Assembly: GCF_001613365.1 (NCBI RefSeq)
Contig: NZ_BDCF01000005.1
Coordinates: 62,001 to 126,000 of the forward strand
From: Nocardia xishanensis NBRC 101358
GTDB lineage: Bacteria > Actinomycetota > Actinomycetes > Mycobacteriales > Mycobacteriaceae
Direction of reading: 5' to 3'
Length of the DNA: 64,000 bases
Program-made: the position numbers and the translations under genes
Shown: positions 39,951 through 48,911 of the stretch, piece by piece
Numbering within the stretch: position 1 is the stretch's first letter
Layout: each line of letters opens with the position of its first letter
The notes under the pieces: generated by a model
Databases searched by the model: none
Told to the model about the DNA's origin: nothing
The model's input: the letters and a program-made list of their open reading frames with translations, nothing else

Positions 39951-39976
39951 GCTACCCGGTAGCTATCGGGTAGCCG
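39949..39976. repeat. Perfect 10-bp inverted repeat, 8-base spacer
   Basis: CGGCTACCCG and CGGGTAGCCG flank GTAGCTAT. It is 74 bases after the hspX stop and 59 bases before the DUF1918 start, overlapping the end of a DosR-like box. It could be the hspX terminator or a regulator site. Confidence 0.55.
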
Positions 39977-40035
39977 GTCCGCGGTGATGTCGGACCACGA
40001 CGGCTCTGGTCCTAAGCATGAGGAGGTACGCGCAA

Positions 40036-40314
40036 GTGCATGCGAAACCAGGGGACTGGCTGATCGTGGAAGGCCGCAATGTCGGTGGCACGGTCAGGCA
40101 CGGTCTCATCGAGGAAGTGCACGGGAAGGATGGAGCGCCGCCCTATCTTGTGCATTGGACGGATACCGGGCGCCGGGCGCTCACATTCCCCGGTCCGGAT
40201 TCACATGTGGTCACCAGCAATGAGCTGCATGCGCAGGAAGAGATCGCGGCCGCCCACCTCTCGTCGAGGCATTACCGGTCGACTGCTCACGCAACCGAAT
40301 CCCCCGGAAGCTGA
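40036..40314 (+). CDS. DUF1918 small protein (Rv0569-like)
   Basis: 92 residues starting MHAKPGDWLIVEG. It continues with HGLIEEVHGKDGAPPYLVHW and FPGPDSHVV, matching the DUF1918 family and Rv0569 of M. tuberculosis, a DosR-regulon member with an SH3-like barrel. GTG 40036 is chosen because AGGAGG ends 9 bases upstream and the homologue begins at the same residue. Function is unknown; binding of nucleic acid has been suggested for the family. Confidence 0.85.
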   Translation: MHAKPGDWLIVEGRNVGGTVRHGLIEEVHGKDGAPPYLVHWTDTGRRALTFPGPDSHVVTSNELHAQEEIAAAHLSSRHYRSTAHATESPGS

Positions 40315-40413
40315 GCGCCCCGAAACGGTGACTACCCGACGGACGATCGGGACTCTGCCCCGTGCCTGCTTACATCGGTTCCGCGGACCGCGCCAGCAGC
40401 AACTCGGTGTGGG

Positions 40414-41796
40414 CTACGGCGTGTCGTGGACCCGGCCGGATTTCCGGTCGGGATTCTTCGGTGTTTCGATGCCGAGCCGGAGCACGGCGTCGAAGCCCGA
40501 GGCGAGGCAGTCGGTCAGGTTCACGAGGTCGGGGACGGCGGCCTCGTCCGCGTTGATGCCGAGGCAGCAGCGGCCGGCGTGGGTGGTCAGCGTGATGTTG
40601 AACGATGCGCCGAGGGTGGGGCTGAAGGCGTAGACCCGGTCGATCCGCGCACCGGCGAGGTACAGCGGCACAGGGGAACCCGGTACGTTCGAGGCGACGA
40701 AGTCGACGTGCTCCAGCATGTCGGCGATCAGCCGGATCGGGACGCGATTCAGGACGGCCGCGACAGCGCCGGAGAACGGAATCGCGCGTTCGTGGCGTTG
40801 GGCCTCGACGGCGGTATCGACGGCGCGCATCATCTCCGCCGGCTCGGCGATGTCGACCGGCAGCACGAAGCGAGTCAGCGTGATTCGATTGCCGCCGAGT
40901 CGATCGGCTGCGGTACGCAGACTGATCGGCATGGTCACCCGCAGTTGGCGCAGCGGTGCGTCGTGGCGGTCGTGATAGGCGCGCAGGCCGAGGAGCACCG
41001 CGGTCAGAAAGGCGTCGTTCATCGTGCAGTGCGCGGCGTTCGCCACCCGGTGCAGCGGCTCGGCGGGAATATCGAAGACCGACAGGCCGCGTCCTGTGCC
41101 GCGTTCGGTCATCACCGGTGACAGGGTCGATGTGATCGGCCGGACCAGACGAGCCACCGAGGCCGCCAGCGCGGCGCCATCGCGTGCGGACCGGAGCGGG
41201 TGGAACAGACCGCGGGGTACGGCGCGCAGCGGTCCGCTGACTCGCTGCCATCGTGTTGCGCCGCTGGGCCGTTCGAGAGTCACCGATGACGACTCGGACG
41301 GGCGGCTCCGATCGGTTCCGGCGCGATCGAGGTCGCACATCTCGGCGAGGATCCGGACGCCGCTGACGCCGTCGGTGAGGCTGTGATGCACCGTGAGCAC
41401 CAGCGCGGACGCGTCACTGCCCGCACCGGTCAGGAGCGTCGATCGCCAGAGCGGCCGAGCGAGATCGAACGCTGTCATCGCTTCGACGGCCGCGAATCCG
41501 AGGACCGAGTCCCATGTACATCCTGCGGCACCGCGCCGCAGGTGCCAGGACAGCTCGAATTCCGTGTCGGGAACCCAGCGGGGCGGGGCGAGACCGAACG
41601 GCACACCGACCAGTCGGCTGCGGAATTCCTTCACCGCCCGAGTGCCGCGATCGACGGCTAGGACCAGACGATCCCAATCGGGTTCCTCGTCCAGCTTCAG
41701 GACGGCGACGATGGTCGGGCGCAGGATCGGATTCTCCTGCAGGCGCCAGGTGAGCAGGTCCGTCTGTGAGAGGTGGGAATCGCGGGCTCTCGGCAT
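40414..41796 (-). CDS. Wax ester synthase/diacylglycerol acyltransferase, divergent paralogue
   Basis: 460 residues. The catalytic HHSLTDG is at H137-H138. The C-terminal half contains NDAFLTAVLLGLRAY and FVASNVPGSPVPLYLAG, diagnostic of the family. It is more distant from the two Tgs1-like paralogues and opens MPRARDSHLSQTDLLTWRLQ. GGAG lies about 6 bases before the ATG. It follows a DUF2267 gene by 58 bases, forming a two-gene operon. Confidence 0.88.
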   Translation of the reverse strand: MPRARDSHLSQTDLLTWRLQENPILRPTIVAVLKLDEEPDWDRLVLAVDRGTRAVKEFRSRLVGVPFGLAPPRWVPDTEFELSWHLRRGAAGCTWDSVLGFAAVEAMTAFDLARPLWRSTLLTGAGSDASALVLTVHHSLTDGVSGVRILAEMCDLDRAGTDRSRPSESSSVTLERPSGATRWQRVSGPLRAVPRGLFHPLRSARDGAALAASVARLVRPITSTLSPVMTERGTGRGLSVFDIPAEPLHRVANAAHCTMNDAFLTAVLLGLRAYHDRHDAPLRQLRVTMPISLRTAADRLGGNRITLTRFVLPVDIAEPAEMMRAVDTAVEAQRHERAIPFSGAVAAVLNRVPIRLIADMLEHVDFVASNVPGSPVPLYLAGARIDRVYAFSPTLGASFNITLTTHAGRCCLGINADEAAVPDLVNLTDCLASGFDAVLRLGIETPKNPDRKSGRVHDTP

Positions 41797-41854
41797 CGTC
41801 GTCTCCGGAACAGCCGTGTCGCTGGGGCGAGCGTCGCCGTCCTGCGACGGCAGC

Positions 41855-42514
41855 TCAGTGCTGCCGCGCAGTGGAAACCAAGCCCTCGGCCAGCAGGATC
41901 CGGTGCGCCTCCTGTGCGGCCGAGGCCATGCGATTCGTGTCGCCGGTGTCGATCGGCAGTTGCTCCAACCCGCGGGCGAGCGCGGCGACCGCGTCGCCGA
42001 GCGCGCGGACTCGATCCCGCAGGAGCATCGACTGATCGGCGACCGCGCGCTGCCTCGTGCGGTGCCCGGACGAGAGGGCACTCGCGTCGACGCCGGCGCG
42101 GCAGAGGATGTCGTAGAGGTGCGCGGGCAGCACCGCGAATACGCGGTTCAGCTGGCCAGGGGAGAATCGGTCGGACAACACTGCCGTGATCGCCCCTGCG
42201 ACCTGGGGAACCTCGTGCCTGCCGATTCCCGCGGCCCTGGCGAACTGTTCGATGAATTCGGCATGACCATGGTGCACAGGTACGTGACTTGGCACCCATC
42301 CCTCGTAGTAGACGCCGCGGAGCAATTCGGGGAGCTGCGCGGTGAGATGAGCGGAGTTGGCCATGCCGATTCGGTCACGGACGACGTGCATCCACGCCCG
42401 CAGCGCGCGGTAGGCGAAGGCCAGGTCGTCGGTGTCGAGACCGGCGGCAACGGCGCGCAGCCATTCGTGCGCGGTATGCACGGTAGCGGCGAACGGATCG
42501 TCGGTATGCGGCAT
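41855..42514 (-). CDS. DUF2267 protein
   Basis: 219 residues. Two related DUF2267 segments are visible: TAHEWLRAVAAGLDTDDLAFAYRALRAWMHVVRDRI with the LPELLRGVYYEGW block, and SPGQLNRVFAVLPAHLYDIL. The C-terminus ends in a short AAQEAHRILLAEG motif shared with a close paralogue at 56989. Function unknown. GGAAGGA lies before ATG 42514. Both copies lead operons with dormancy-type partners and follow strong DosR-like boxes, which makes the family a candidate regulon member. Confidence 0.82.
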   Translation of the reverse strand: MPHTDDPFAATVHTAHEWLRAVAAGLDTDDLAFAYRALRAWMHVVRDRIGMANSAHLTAQLPELLRGVYYEGWVPSHVPVHHGHAEFIEQFARAAGIGRHEVPQVAGAITAVLSDRFSPGQLNRVFAVLPAHLYDILCRAGVDASALSSGHRTRQRAVADQSMLLRDRVRALGDAVAALARGLEQLPIDTGDTNRMASAAQEAHRILLAEGLVSTARQH

Positions 42515-42583
42515 GGCGGCTTCCTTCCGATATTTCACCCAGTGCGACACGGGATACGGTTCAGCCTGCGCCGATCACGGCGC

Positions 42584-42627
42584 GGTCCCAAGGGCCCAAG
42601 GTTTCCGGACGGTGGGTCGATGGTCCC
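42584..42627. promoter_or_regulatory. Two DosR-like boxes upstream of the DUF2267-acyltransferase operon
   Basis: GGTCC-CAAG-GGCCC (42584-42597, 7 of 10) and GGGTC-GATG-GTCCC (42614-42627, 9 of 10), centres 30 bp apart, 70-113 bases before the ATG at 42514. Confidence 0.6.
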
Positions 42628-42693
42628 GTCCGTGTCCTCGAGCGACACACCGGCATGCCGCCGGAGACGAACCCGGCGCGCGAGGTCTGTACT

Positions 42694-43140
42694 TCAGACC
42701 TCTTCGGTGACCGGCAAGTGAGGCGCGCAGACAGCCTCGACGAATTCGCCCACCGTGTTCTGGGGCAGATGACGAGCCAGGTCGGCCTCCGTGATGATGC
42801 CCGCGAGCACGCCCTCGTCGACAACCGGCAGCCGCCGGATCTGGTGCTGCTCCATCAAGGCGAGGACATCGTCGAGGTCGGCGCCGACATCGACGGTATA
42901 GAGCTGGTCGGCGCCTTGCGCCAATTCCCCCGCCATGGTGGTCTTCGGGTTGGCCCCTGTTCCGAGCACCTTCACGACGATGTCGCGATCGGTCACGATG
43001 CCGACCGGATGACCTTCGCCGTCACAGATGGGCAGCGCGCCGACGTCGAGTTGTCGCATGCGCTGGGCGGCGGCCGCCATGGAGTCGCGAATGCCGATGC
43101 ACTGAACTTGGGAACGCATGATGCTCTGCGCGGTTGTCAT
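42694..43140 (-). CDS. hrp1: Hypoxic response protein 1-like CBS protein
   Basis: 148 residues consisting of two CBS domains (about 8-60 and 75-130). It closely follows Hrp1 (Rv2626c): opening MTTAQSIMRSQV, then DVGALPICDGEGHPVGIVTDRDIV and EEHQ-type MEQHQIRRLPVVDEGVLAGIITEADLARHLP. Hrp1 is among the most strongly DosR-induced proteins and may be secreted. The ligand is unknown; CBS pairs usually bind adenosine nucleotides. ATG 43140, transcribed alone. Confidence 0.92.
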   Translation of the reverse strand: MTTAQSIMRSQVQCIGIRDSMAAAAQRMRQLDVGALPICDGEGHPVGIVTDRDIVVKVLGTGANPKTTMAGELAQGADQLYTVDVGADLDDVLALMEQHQIRRLPVVDEGVLAGIITEADLARHLPQNTVGEFVEAVCAPHLPVTEEV

Positions 43141-43218
43141 GTCGAATCTCCTTCCTGACGTGACCCTGTTCGCTCATCATTCGACGCCGCCGAAGATGCC
43201 GACAGGGCAGAAGGTCAT

Positions 43219-43232
43219 CGGGCATCGGTCCA
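43219..43232. promoter_or_regulatory. DosR-like box CGGGC-ATCG-GTCCA
   Basis: Matches 7 of 10 arm positions and is centred 86 bases before the hrp1 start. Weak alone, but placed like the others. Confidence 0.4.
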
Positions 43233-43271
43233 TTCGGCGGCAGCATCCTCGTGAAATCGGCGTGGATGGCG

Positions 43272-44252
43272 TCATTCCGTCGGTCGAGACCGCCGGATCT
43301 GCCGGGTACGAACCGCGGTGCCGAGCTGGTCGACGATATCTCGCTCGAATACCCGGGTTCCTGGCAGCATGACGGTGGCGGCCGCGGCTGCCACGCCGTA
43401 CTCGCAGGCGCGCAAGCACGAGTCGCCGACTGCCAATCGCGACGTCAGCGCCGCGACCAGACTGTCGCCCGCGCACGCGTCGCTCCGCACTGGGTCCGAC
43501 AACGGCGGTGCGGATATCTCGTGGTGGAACTCTCGATTGGAATACACCGCGCCGAGAGCGCCGACTGTGGTGACCACGTTGTCGGTCGCTCCCGTGTCGA
43601 GGACGGACTGATTGGCGGCGCGGGCGTCGGCGAAGTCCTCGATCGCTCGCCCGATCAGCGCGCCCGCCTCCGTCCGGTCGAGGCGAATCAGAAAAGCCTT
43701 CTCCTGCAACGCTTTTCGTAGCTGATTTCCCGCGATGTCGAGTACGGTCGTGATCCCGTCGGCGTGGGCCGAGCGAACGATGTCGGCTGAGAAGTCATCG
43801 CGCAACCCCGGGGTGGCGCTGCCGGTCAGTACGAGATACGGGAAGTCGCGGGCCGCGGACACGATCGCCGCCAAGCATCGTGCCGCTTCCGCCTCGGAGA
43901 GGCGAGGCCCCGGCGGTACCACGTGGTAACTGTGCCCAGACCATTCCTCGCCGATCACGACGGCTTCCCGGGTGTCGGTCTCGATGTCGATGCCGCGGTG
44001 GAGCAGGCCTTCCTCATCGAGCAACCGGTTCAGTCTGTGACCGACCTCGAGACCCGATGTGTGCAGCGACACGGCCGGAACCCCGAGCCGGGCGAGGCAT
44101 CGTGCGACGTTGATCCCGCCGCCGCCGGCTTGCACCGAGCTCAGGTGCGCGCGGTTCTTGCCGCCACTGACCAACCTTTGGACGTCGAACGAGAGATCGA
44201 CGGTCGGGTTGAGGGTGACCGTGAGAATTCGGGGCTGCTCAGCGGAAGACAC
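43272..44252 (-). CDS. pfkB: PfkB family sugar kinase (phosphofructokinase B-like)
   Basis: 326 residues. PfkB signatures: TLNPTVDLSFDV near the N-terminus, AGGGGINVARCLARLG, and the C-terminal DACAGDSLVAAL holding the catalytic Asp and anion hole. Rv2029c (pfkB) lies beside hspX in the DosR regulon. The GTG at 44252 follows GAAGGGA. It is third in an operon after a Tgs1-like gene and a Rv2004c-like gene. Fructose-6-phosphate or tagatose-6-phosphate kinase activity is likely but not provable by sequence. Confidence 0.87.
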   Translation of the reverse strand: MSSAEQPRILTVTLNPTVDLSFDVQRLVSGGKNRAHLSSVQAGGGGINVARCLARLGVPAVSLHTSGLEVGHRLNRLLDEEGLLHRGIDIETDTREAVVIGEEWSGHSYHVVPPGPRLSEAEAARCLAAIVSAARDFPYLVLTGSATPGLRDDFSADIVRSAHADGITTVLDIAGNQLRKALQEKAFLIRLDRTEAGALIGRAIEDFADARAANQSVLDTGATDNVVTTVGALGAVYSNREFHHEISAPPLSDPVRSDACAGDSLVAALTSRLAVGDSCLRACEYGVAAAAATVMLPGTRVFERDIVDQLGTAVRTRQIRRSRPTE

Positions 44253-44339
44253 GGCTGATCCCTTCGATTCGGATGCGGGTGGAGCGCGTCGGATCGTCCT
44301 CGGAGACACGGCCACAGCGGCTGCGCTGGATCCGGCTGC

Positions 44340-45827
44340 TCATGACAGGACGTCCGCTTCGACATGAGGATGGGCGCACCAGGCTTGGGAGGCGACAGCG
44401 ACGGTGTCGTCGATCGGGCCGACGGTATGGAGGGCGGTGGCATCGTTCCAGGGCGCCGCCGTGGCCACCATGGCTTCCGCGATGGCAGGCGTTGCCTCGG
44501 AATCGCCGCGCGGACGCTCGCGGATTCGACCGGCCGCAAGCTCAGTAGGGCACGTGCAGTGCAGTTGGACGAGGTCGCTATGGGTCCGCTCTGCGAGCTC
44601 GGCCGCGCGGCGGCGTTCATCCGTGTCGACCCAGCTGGCGTCGAGAATCACCGAAACGCCCGAAGCGAGCAGGGTGCGGGCACGGTTCAGCAATTCGTCG
44701 TAAACGCGGGCCTTGTTCGCCGGGGAGTACCTACCCGCACCGAACTCCCCACCCTCGCCAGTCAGGATCCGCGCCGCCAGTTCGGTGCGGATCCGGTCGG
44801 TGGAGAGCACCGTCGCACCCGTGTTCGCCGCGAGTCGCCGCGCCACGGTGGATTTCCCGGTTCCGGGCAGGCCCCCGACGAGCGCGAGGCGAACGGTCCC
44901 GCGCTCGAGGTGGTCCAGGGCGATACGCAGATGACGGACGGCACGCTCACGGGCGGCGCCGTCGCCTTGGCTCAGACGGATAAGGTTCACCTTCGCCCGG
45001 ACGGTGGCGCGATAGGCGATGTAGTGGGAGCGCAACGACATCGGCGCGGAGTCGCCCGTCGCCCGCACGTAGTCGTCGAGCAGGCGCACGCCGAGTTCCG
45101 GATACCCGAGAAACTCGAAATCCATGGCCAGAAAGGCGATGTCGTCGAGGCAGTCGAGGTGACGCAGCCGGTCGTCGAAGTCCAGGCAATCGAGGACACG
45201 GAAGCCGTCGGGGAGTGCGAAGATGTCCTGGGCGAGCAGATCTCCGTGTCCATCGATGATGCGCCCTTCGGCGATCCTATTGTCGAACAGCTGGATGCGG
45301 CCGTCTATGTACCGCATCGCGAGGTGGTCGATCCGATCCGGCAGGATGGGCGCGACCCGGCACGCTGGTTCCTCTCGAAGCGGGCGCAGCAGCGTCTGCC
45401 ACCGGTCGCGCAACGCTCGCGCGGTGCCCGCCCGGTCGACATCGGGGCCGCGGCGTGCCAGGCGATGGAAACCGACGAGCAACTCGACCAGCGGTGTCAG
45501 CTCCTGCCCGTGCGCGGCGACGTCGGCGAGGATGTTCGACAGTCTGCGGTCCTCGGGCATGCGGCGCATGACGAGAACCGGTTCGGCGGGCCCTCCCTCC
45601 GGGTCGCTCAGGTGCGCGACGCCCAGATAGACATCGGGCGCCATCCGCCGGTTGAGCTCGAGTTCGCGAGCGCAGGCCTGTTCTCGTAGCGCTGGCGTGC
45701 CGAAATCGAGGAAGTCGGTGGTGATCGGTTTCTTCGCCTTATAGGCACGCTCGCCGCAGAGCAGGACGAGTCCGGTGTGCGTCTCGTGGACCTGCGCTCG
45801 CGCGGTGGACGTGGAGAGCAATGTCAT
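44340..45827 (-). CDS. Aminoglycoside-phosphotransferase-like and AAA kinase fusion (Rv2004c-like)
   Basis: 495 residues. The N-terminal domain (about 20-310) resembles an aminoglycoside/choline phosphotransferase, with catalytic IIDGHGDLLAQDIF and LDCLDFDDRLRHLD. The C-terminal domain has a P-loop GGLPGTGKST near residue 325 and is a zeta-toxin/gluconate kinase-like ATPase. The same fusion occurs in Rv2004c, a DosR-regulon gene of unknown function. AAAGGA lies 6 bases before ATG 45827. It follows the Tgs1-like gene by 34 bases. Confidence 0.87.
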   Translation of the reverse strand: MTLLSTSTARAQVHETHTGLVLLCGERAYKAKKPITTDFLDFGTPALREQACARELELNRRMAPDVYLGVAHLSDPEGGPAEPVLVMRRMPEDRRLSNILADVAAHGQELTPLVELLVGFHRLARRGPDVDRAGTARALRDRWQTLLRPLREEPACRVAPILPDRIDHLAMRYIDGRIQLFDNRIAEGRIIDGHGDLLAQDIFALPDGFRVLDCLDFDDRLRHLDCLDDIAFLAMDFEFLGYPELGVRLLDDYVRATGDSAPMSLRSHYIAYRATVRAKVNLIRLSQGDGAARERAVRHLRIALDHLERGTVRLALVGGLPGTGKSTVARRLAANTGATVLSTDRIRTELAARILTGEGGEFGAGRYSPANKARVYDELLNRARTLLASGVSVILDASWVDTDERRRAAELAERTHSDLVQLHCTCPTELAAGRIRERPRGDSEATPAIAEAMVATAAPWNDATALHTVGPIDDTVAVASQAWCAHPHVEADVLS

Positions 45828-45861
45828 GTCCTTTCGAGGCGGCATCGGTGGCGGGCGGAAG

Positions 45862-47265
45862 CTACTTCACGTGTCGTGAGCGCGCGGTGCCGATGGCGCG
45901 GACGACCGGCCGTGGCCGCCGTGATGCCTGCCGGTCACGGGCGTGAGCCAGCAGCACCGCGATCTCGGTCGTGATGCTCGACGAGATCGTCTCGATGTCG
46001 GGGGTCGTGTCGTAGTCCCCGGTGATGCCGAAGGTCAAATGGTCGAGATAGCTGAGAATCGCGATTGTCGTGCGCACCCGCATGGCGATCGGGATGCACG
46101 GCCACAATTCGATGACCTCTCGCCCGCCCAGCGTCAGGCGGTGCCGAGGGCCGGGGATGTTGGTCGCCAGCGCGACAACGCCGCGCTGGGGGAACGACAC
46201 CGCCAGGCGGAAGACCTCTGCCACGAGCCCGAACGGCAGCCGCCGCGACAGTGCGAGCAGCGATTTCTCGGCGTCGGTTTCACCTCGCGATCGGTGCCTG
46301 CGGATCTGCTCGTGTGCGGCGAGCAGGCGCTCCACCGGATGGTCGACCTCGATCGGCAGATGAGCGATGACCGCGGAGACACGGTTGTCGAGTACGTGTT
46401 GGGCCTCGGTCGTTCGGGTGGAGACCGGCACCACGATGCGCAATTCGGTGGGTGTCGGGTGTTCGCCGCGGCTCAGCAGCAACCGGCGGTAGGCGGCGGC
46501 GATGGCCGCGACGGCGACATCGTTGACCGTGACATCGAATGCCGCCGCTATCTCGCGCACTTGCGGAAGCATGGTCCGCGCCACCGCGTAGCGACGCTGG
46601 CGCCCGATCGGACCGTTCAGCGACGACTCGCTCGCCGGCGCGATCGCCGCGTACAGAACCGGCGCCAGGGTGCGCACGGCTCCCACGGCGGAGCGCGGGA
46701 TGGTCACGGGCGCCCGAATCGCTTCCTTCAACAGTCGCAGGAGTCCGGTGCGTGCACGTTTTCCGTTCGGCCTACGGTCTTCGCCGACTTCGGTCGCGGC
46801 GGGATCGCAGAAGCTTTCGAGCAGCGTGATCTCGGAGATACCGTCGGCCATGGTGTGGTGAGCCTTGAGGATCATCACCCAGCGGTCCTCGGTCAGCTGG
46901 TCGACCACGACCACCTCCCACAGCGGATGATCACGATCCAGCCGCTCGGTCAGCTCGGTCGCTATCAGCTCCTTCAGTTCCTCCTCGCCGCCCGGGGCCG
47001 GTAACGCGGTCCAGCGGACGTGGTGAGCCAGATCGAAATTCGGGTCGTTCTCCCACACCGGTGCTTTCAGGTCCAGCGGCGTGCGCCGGACCCGCTGCCG
47101 CAACCGTGTGTGCCGCTCCAGCCCACGATCCAGCCAGCCGCGCAGCTCGTCCTTGGCCGGGGGCGGCCCCTCGATGATCGCCACGGTTCCGATACCGAGG
47201 CTGACCCGGCGGTCGGTGTCTTCCATCTCCATGAAGCCCGTGTCCAGCGGGCCCAATTCCGTCAT
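45862..47265 (-). CDS. Wax ester synthase/diacylglycerol acyltransferase (Tgs1-like)
   Basis: 467 residues. HHTMADG active site at H136-H137. It opens MTELGPLDTGFMEMEDTDRR and has NGPIGRQRRYAVA and VALATNIPGPRHRL, close to its paralogue at 26311 and to Tgs1. It makes triacylglycerol from acyl-CoA and diacylglycerol. It is the first gene of an operon with the Rv2004c-like gene and pfkB, divergent from nicotinate phosphoribosyltransferase, with a DosR-like box between. Confidence 0.92.
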   Translation of the reverse strand: MTELGPLDTGFMEMEDTDRRVSLGIGTVAIIEGPPPAKDELRGWLDRGLERHTRLRQRVRRTPLDLKAPVWENDPNFDLAHHVRWTALPAPGGEEELKELIATELTERLDRDHPLWEVVVVDQLTEDRWVMILKAHHTMADGISEITLLESFCDPAATEVGEDRRPNGKRARTGLLRLLKEAIRAPVTIPRSAVGAVRTLAPVLYAAIAPASESSLNGPIGRQRRYAVARTMLPQVREIAAAFDVTVNDVAVAAIAAAYRRLLLSRGEHPTPTELRIVVPVSTRTTEAQHVLDNRVSAVIAHLPIEVDHPVERLLAAHEQIRRHRSRGETDAEKSLLALSRRLPFGLVAEVFRLAVSFPQRGVVALATNIPGPRHRLTLGGREVIELWPCIPIAMRVRTTIAILSYLDHLTFGITGDYDTTPDIETISSSITTEIAVLLAHARDRQASRRPRPVVRAIGTARSRHVK

Positions 47266-47385
47266 CGCGAACCTGTCCCGGCAGCGGTCGCACGCTGCTG
47301 CCTATGGCTGGAACTGCCACTGCTATGCAAAGAATCGTCGCGCGAACCGCACTGTGCCAGTGAGATGCCAAGGTCACCGGCACAG

Positions 47386-47399
47386 GTGACGTTGGGCCC
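47386..47399. promoter_or_regulatory. DosR-like box GTGAC-GTTG-GGCCC
   Basis: Matches 8 of 10 arm positions in the 219-base gap between the divergent Tgs1-like operon (start 47265) and the pncB-like gene (start 47485). A weaker copy AGGAC-CTTC-GCCTC (7 of 10) is at 47436-47449. Confidence 0.55.
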
Positions 47400-47484
47400 A
47401 TACAGCTGATCACGCGCCGACCGGGCCGTCATCCGAGGACCTTCGCCTCTGCAACCCCGATCGTCCGCGCACGATGCTGTACGC

Positions 47485-48828
47485 ATGTCCGGTGCACTGC
47501 TGACCGACTTCTACGAACTGACCATGGCGGACAGTTACCTCCGCAGGCAGATGACCGCGCCGGCCACCTTCAGCCTGTTCGTCCGAAAACTGCCCGCCAC
47601 CCGCGGGTTTCTCGTCTCGGCCGGGGTGGGCGATTGCCTCGACTGGCTGGAGCGGTTCAGCTTCACACCCGCTGACTTGGACTATCTCGCCAGTGTCGGT
47701 TTCGGCCGGGACAGCCTCGAGTCGTTCGCCTCGCTCCGCTTCGGCGGCGAGGTGTGGGCGGTGCCAGAGGGGCGGATGGTCTTCGCGGGTGAACCCATTC
47801 TCGAGGTGACAGCTCCGATCGCCCAGGCACAACTGGTCGAGACCTACCTGCTCAATCAGGTAAGTGTGCAGACAACCCTCGCCACCAAGGTGGCGCGCTG
47901 CCGCATCGCGGCGGCGGACCGGATCGACCTGGTGGATTTCGCCTTTCGTCGCACCCAAGGCAAAGAAGCCGGGCTGATCGCCGCACGACTGACGGGCTTG
48001 GTGGGGTTCGCCGCGACCAGCAACGTGGAAGCCGCTCGCCGGTACGGTCTGCGTCCGGCCGGCACCATGGCCCACTCGTACATCGAGGCATTTCCGGCCG
48101 AGCTCGACGCCTTCTACGCCTTCGTCGCCGATCACCCTGGGCGAGCAACATTCCTGGTCGACACCTACGACACGCTCGGCGGTGTCGTGCATGCCATCGA
48201 GGTCATCGATCGCCTCGGCCTCCAGAGGAGCGCGGCCATCCGGCTCGACAGCGGCGACTTGGCCGAACTGGCGATCCGCTCACGGCGAATGCTGGACAGC
48301 GCCGGCCTGCCCGAGGTCCGCATCTTCGCCTCCGGCGGGCTGGACGAGCACGACGTGGCAGCTTTCGTCGCCAAGGGGATTCCGATCGATGCGGTCGGCA
48401 TCGGCACCCGCATGGGGGTCTCTGCGGACGCGCCTTACCTCGACAGCGCTTACAAACTGGTCGCCTACGACGGTCGTCCGGTTGCGAAGTTGTCCACCGG
48501 CAAAGCCACGATGCCCGGTCCGAAGCAGGTCTTCCGCGGGCCCCGCATGCACGACGTGATCGCCCGGCGTGACGAGCCGGCGCCGCACGACAGCCGCCCG
48601 CTCCTCGAACCGGTCATGCGCGCGGGCCGGCGCGTCGAGCAGGCGGACACCGTCACGGCCGGGCGTGCCCGGTTCGAAGCCGACCTCGCCGACCTGCCGG
48701 AAGAAGCGCGTGACCTGCGCTATCCGGTCGCTCCGATCGCCGCGATCACGCCGCGGCTGAGTCGGCTGACCAGCGAAGTCCAAGCCGCCGCGCGCCGTTT
48801 GGCGGGAACGGTCGAAGACCGCCCGTAG
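47485..48828 (+). CDS. pncB: Nicotinate phosphoribosyltransferase
   Basis: 447 residues. It begins [15 protein letters not shown] and has the phospho-acceptor H197 in [24 protein letters not shown] (PRPP-binding) and [13 protein letters not shown]. It converts nicotinate and PRPP to NAMN for NAD salvage. M. tuberculosis has a second copy, pncB2 (Rv0573c), under DosR; the location here points to that type. The start at 47485 has no strong ribosome binding site. Confidence 0.92.
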   Translation: MSGALLTDFYELTMADSYLRRQMTAPATFSLFVRKLPATRGFLVSAGVGDCLDWLERFSFTPADLDYLASVGFGRDSLESFASLRFGGEVWAVPEGRMVFAGEPILEVTAPIAQAQLVETYLLNQVSVQTTLATKVARCRIAAADRIDLVDFAFRRTQGKEAGLIAARLTGLVGFAATSNVEAARRYGLRPAGTMAHSYIEAFPAELDAFYAFVADHPGRATFLVDTYDTLGGVVHAIEVIDRLGLQRSAAIRLDSGDLAELAIRSRRMLDSAGLPEVRIFASGGLDEHDVAAFVAKGIPIDAVGIGTRMGVSADAPYLDSAYKLVAYDGRPVAKLSTGKATMPGPKQVFRGPRMHDVIARRDEPAPHDSRPLLEPVMRAGRRVEQADTVTAGRARFEADLADLPEEARDLRYPVAPIAAITPRLSRLTSEVQAAARRLAGTVEDRP

Positions 48829-48842
48829 CAGGTCGGGGGCGC

Positions 48843-48906
48843 AGCCTGCGCGACGTAGGGCACTCGAACCGCAGCTTTCGTCGCGGTGCGCAGGCTCGCA
48901 CCTTCC
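48843..48906. terminator. Long hairpin between convergent genes
   Basis: AGCCTGCGC (48843-48851) pairs with GCGCAGGCT (48898-48906), and inner GACG/CGTC pairs lengthen the stem. It lies between the pncB stop (48828) and the esterase stop (48912) and could end both transcripts. Confidence 0.4.
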
Positions 48907-48911
48907 CTCGC

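Noticed and set aside
44252..44315. Longer PfkB start at 44315
   Set aside because: The extension is Arg/Pro-rich; GTG 44252 has GAAGGGA and places TLNPTVD at the normal distance from the N-terminus.
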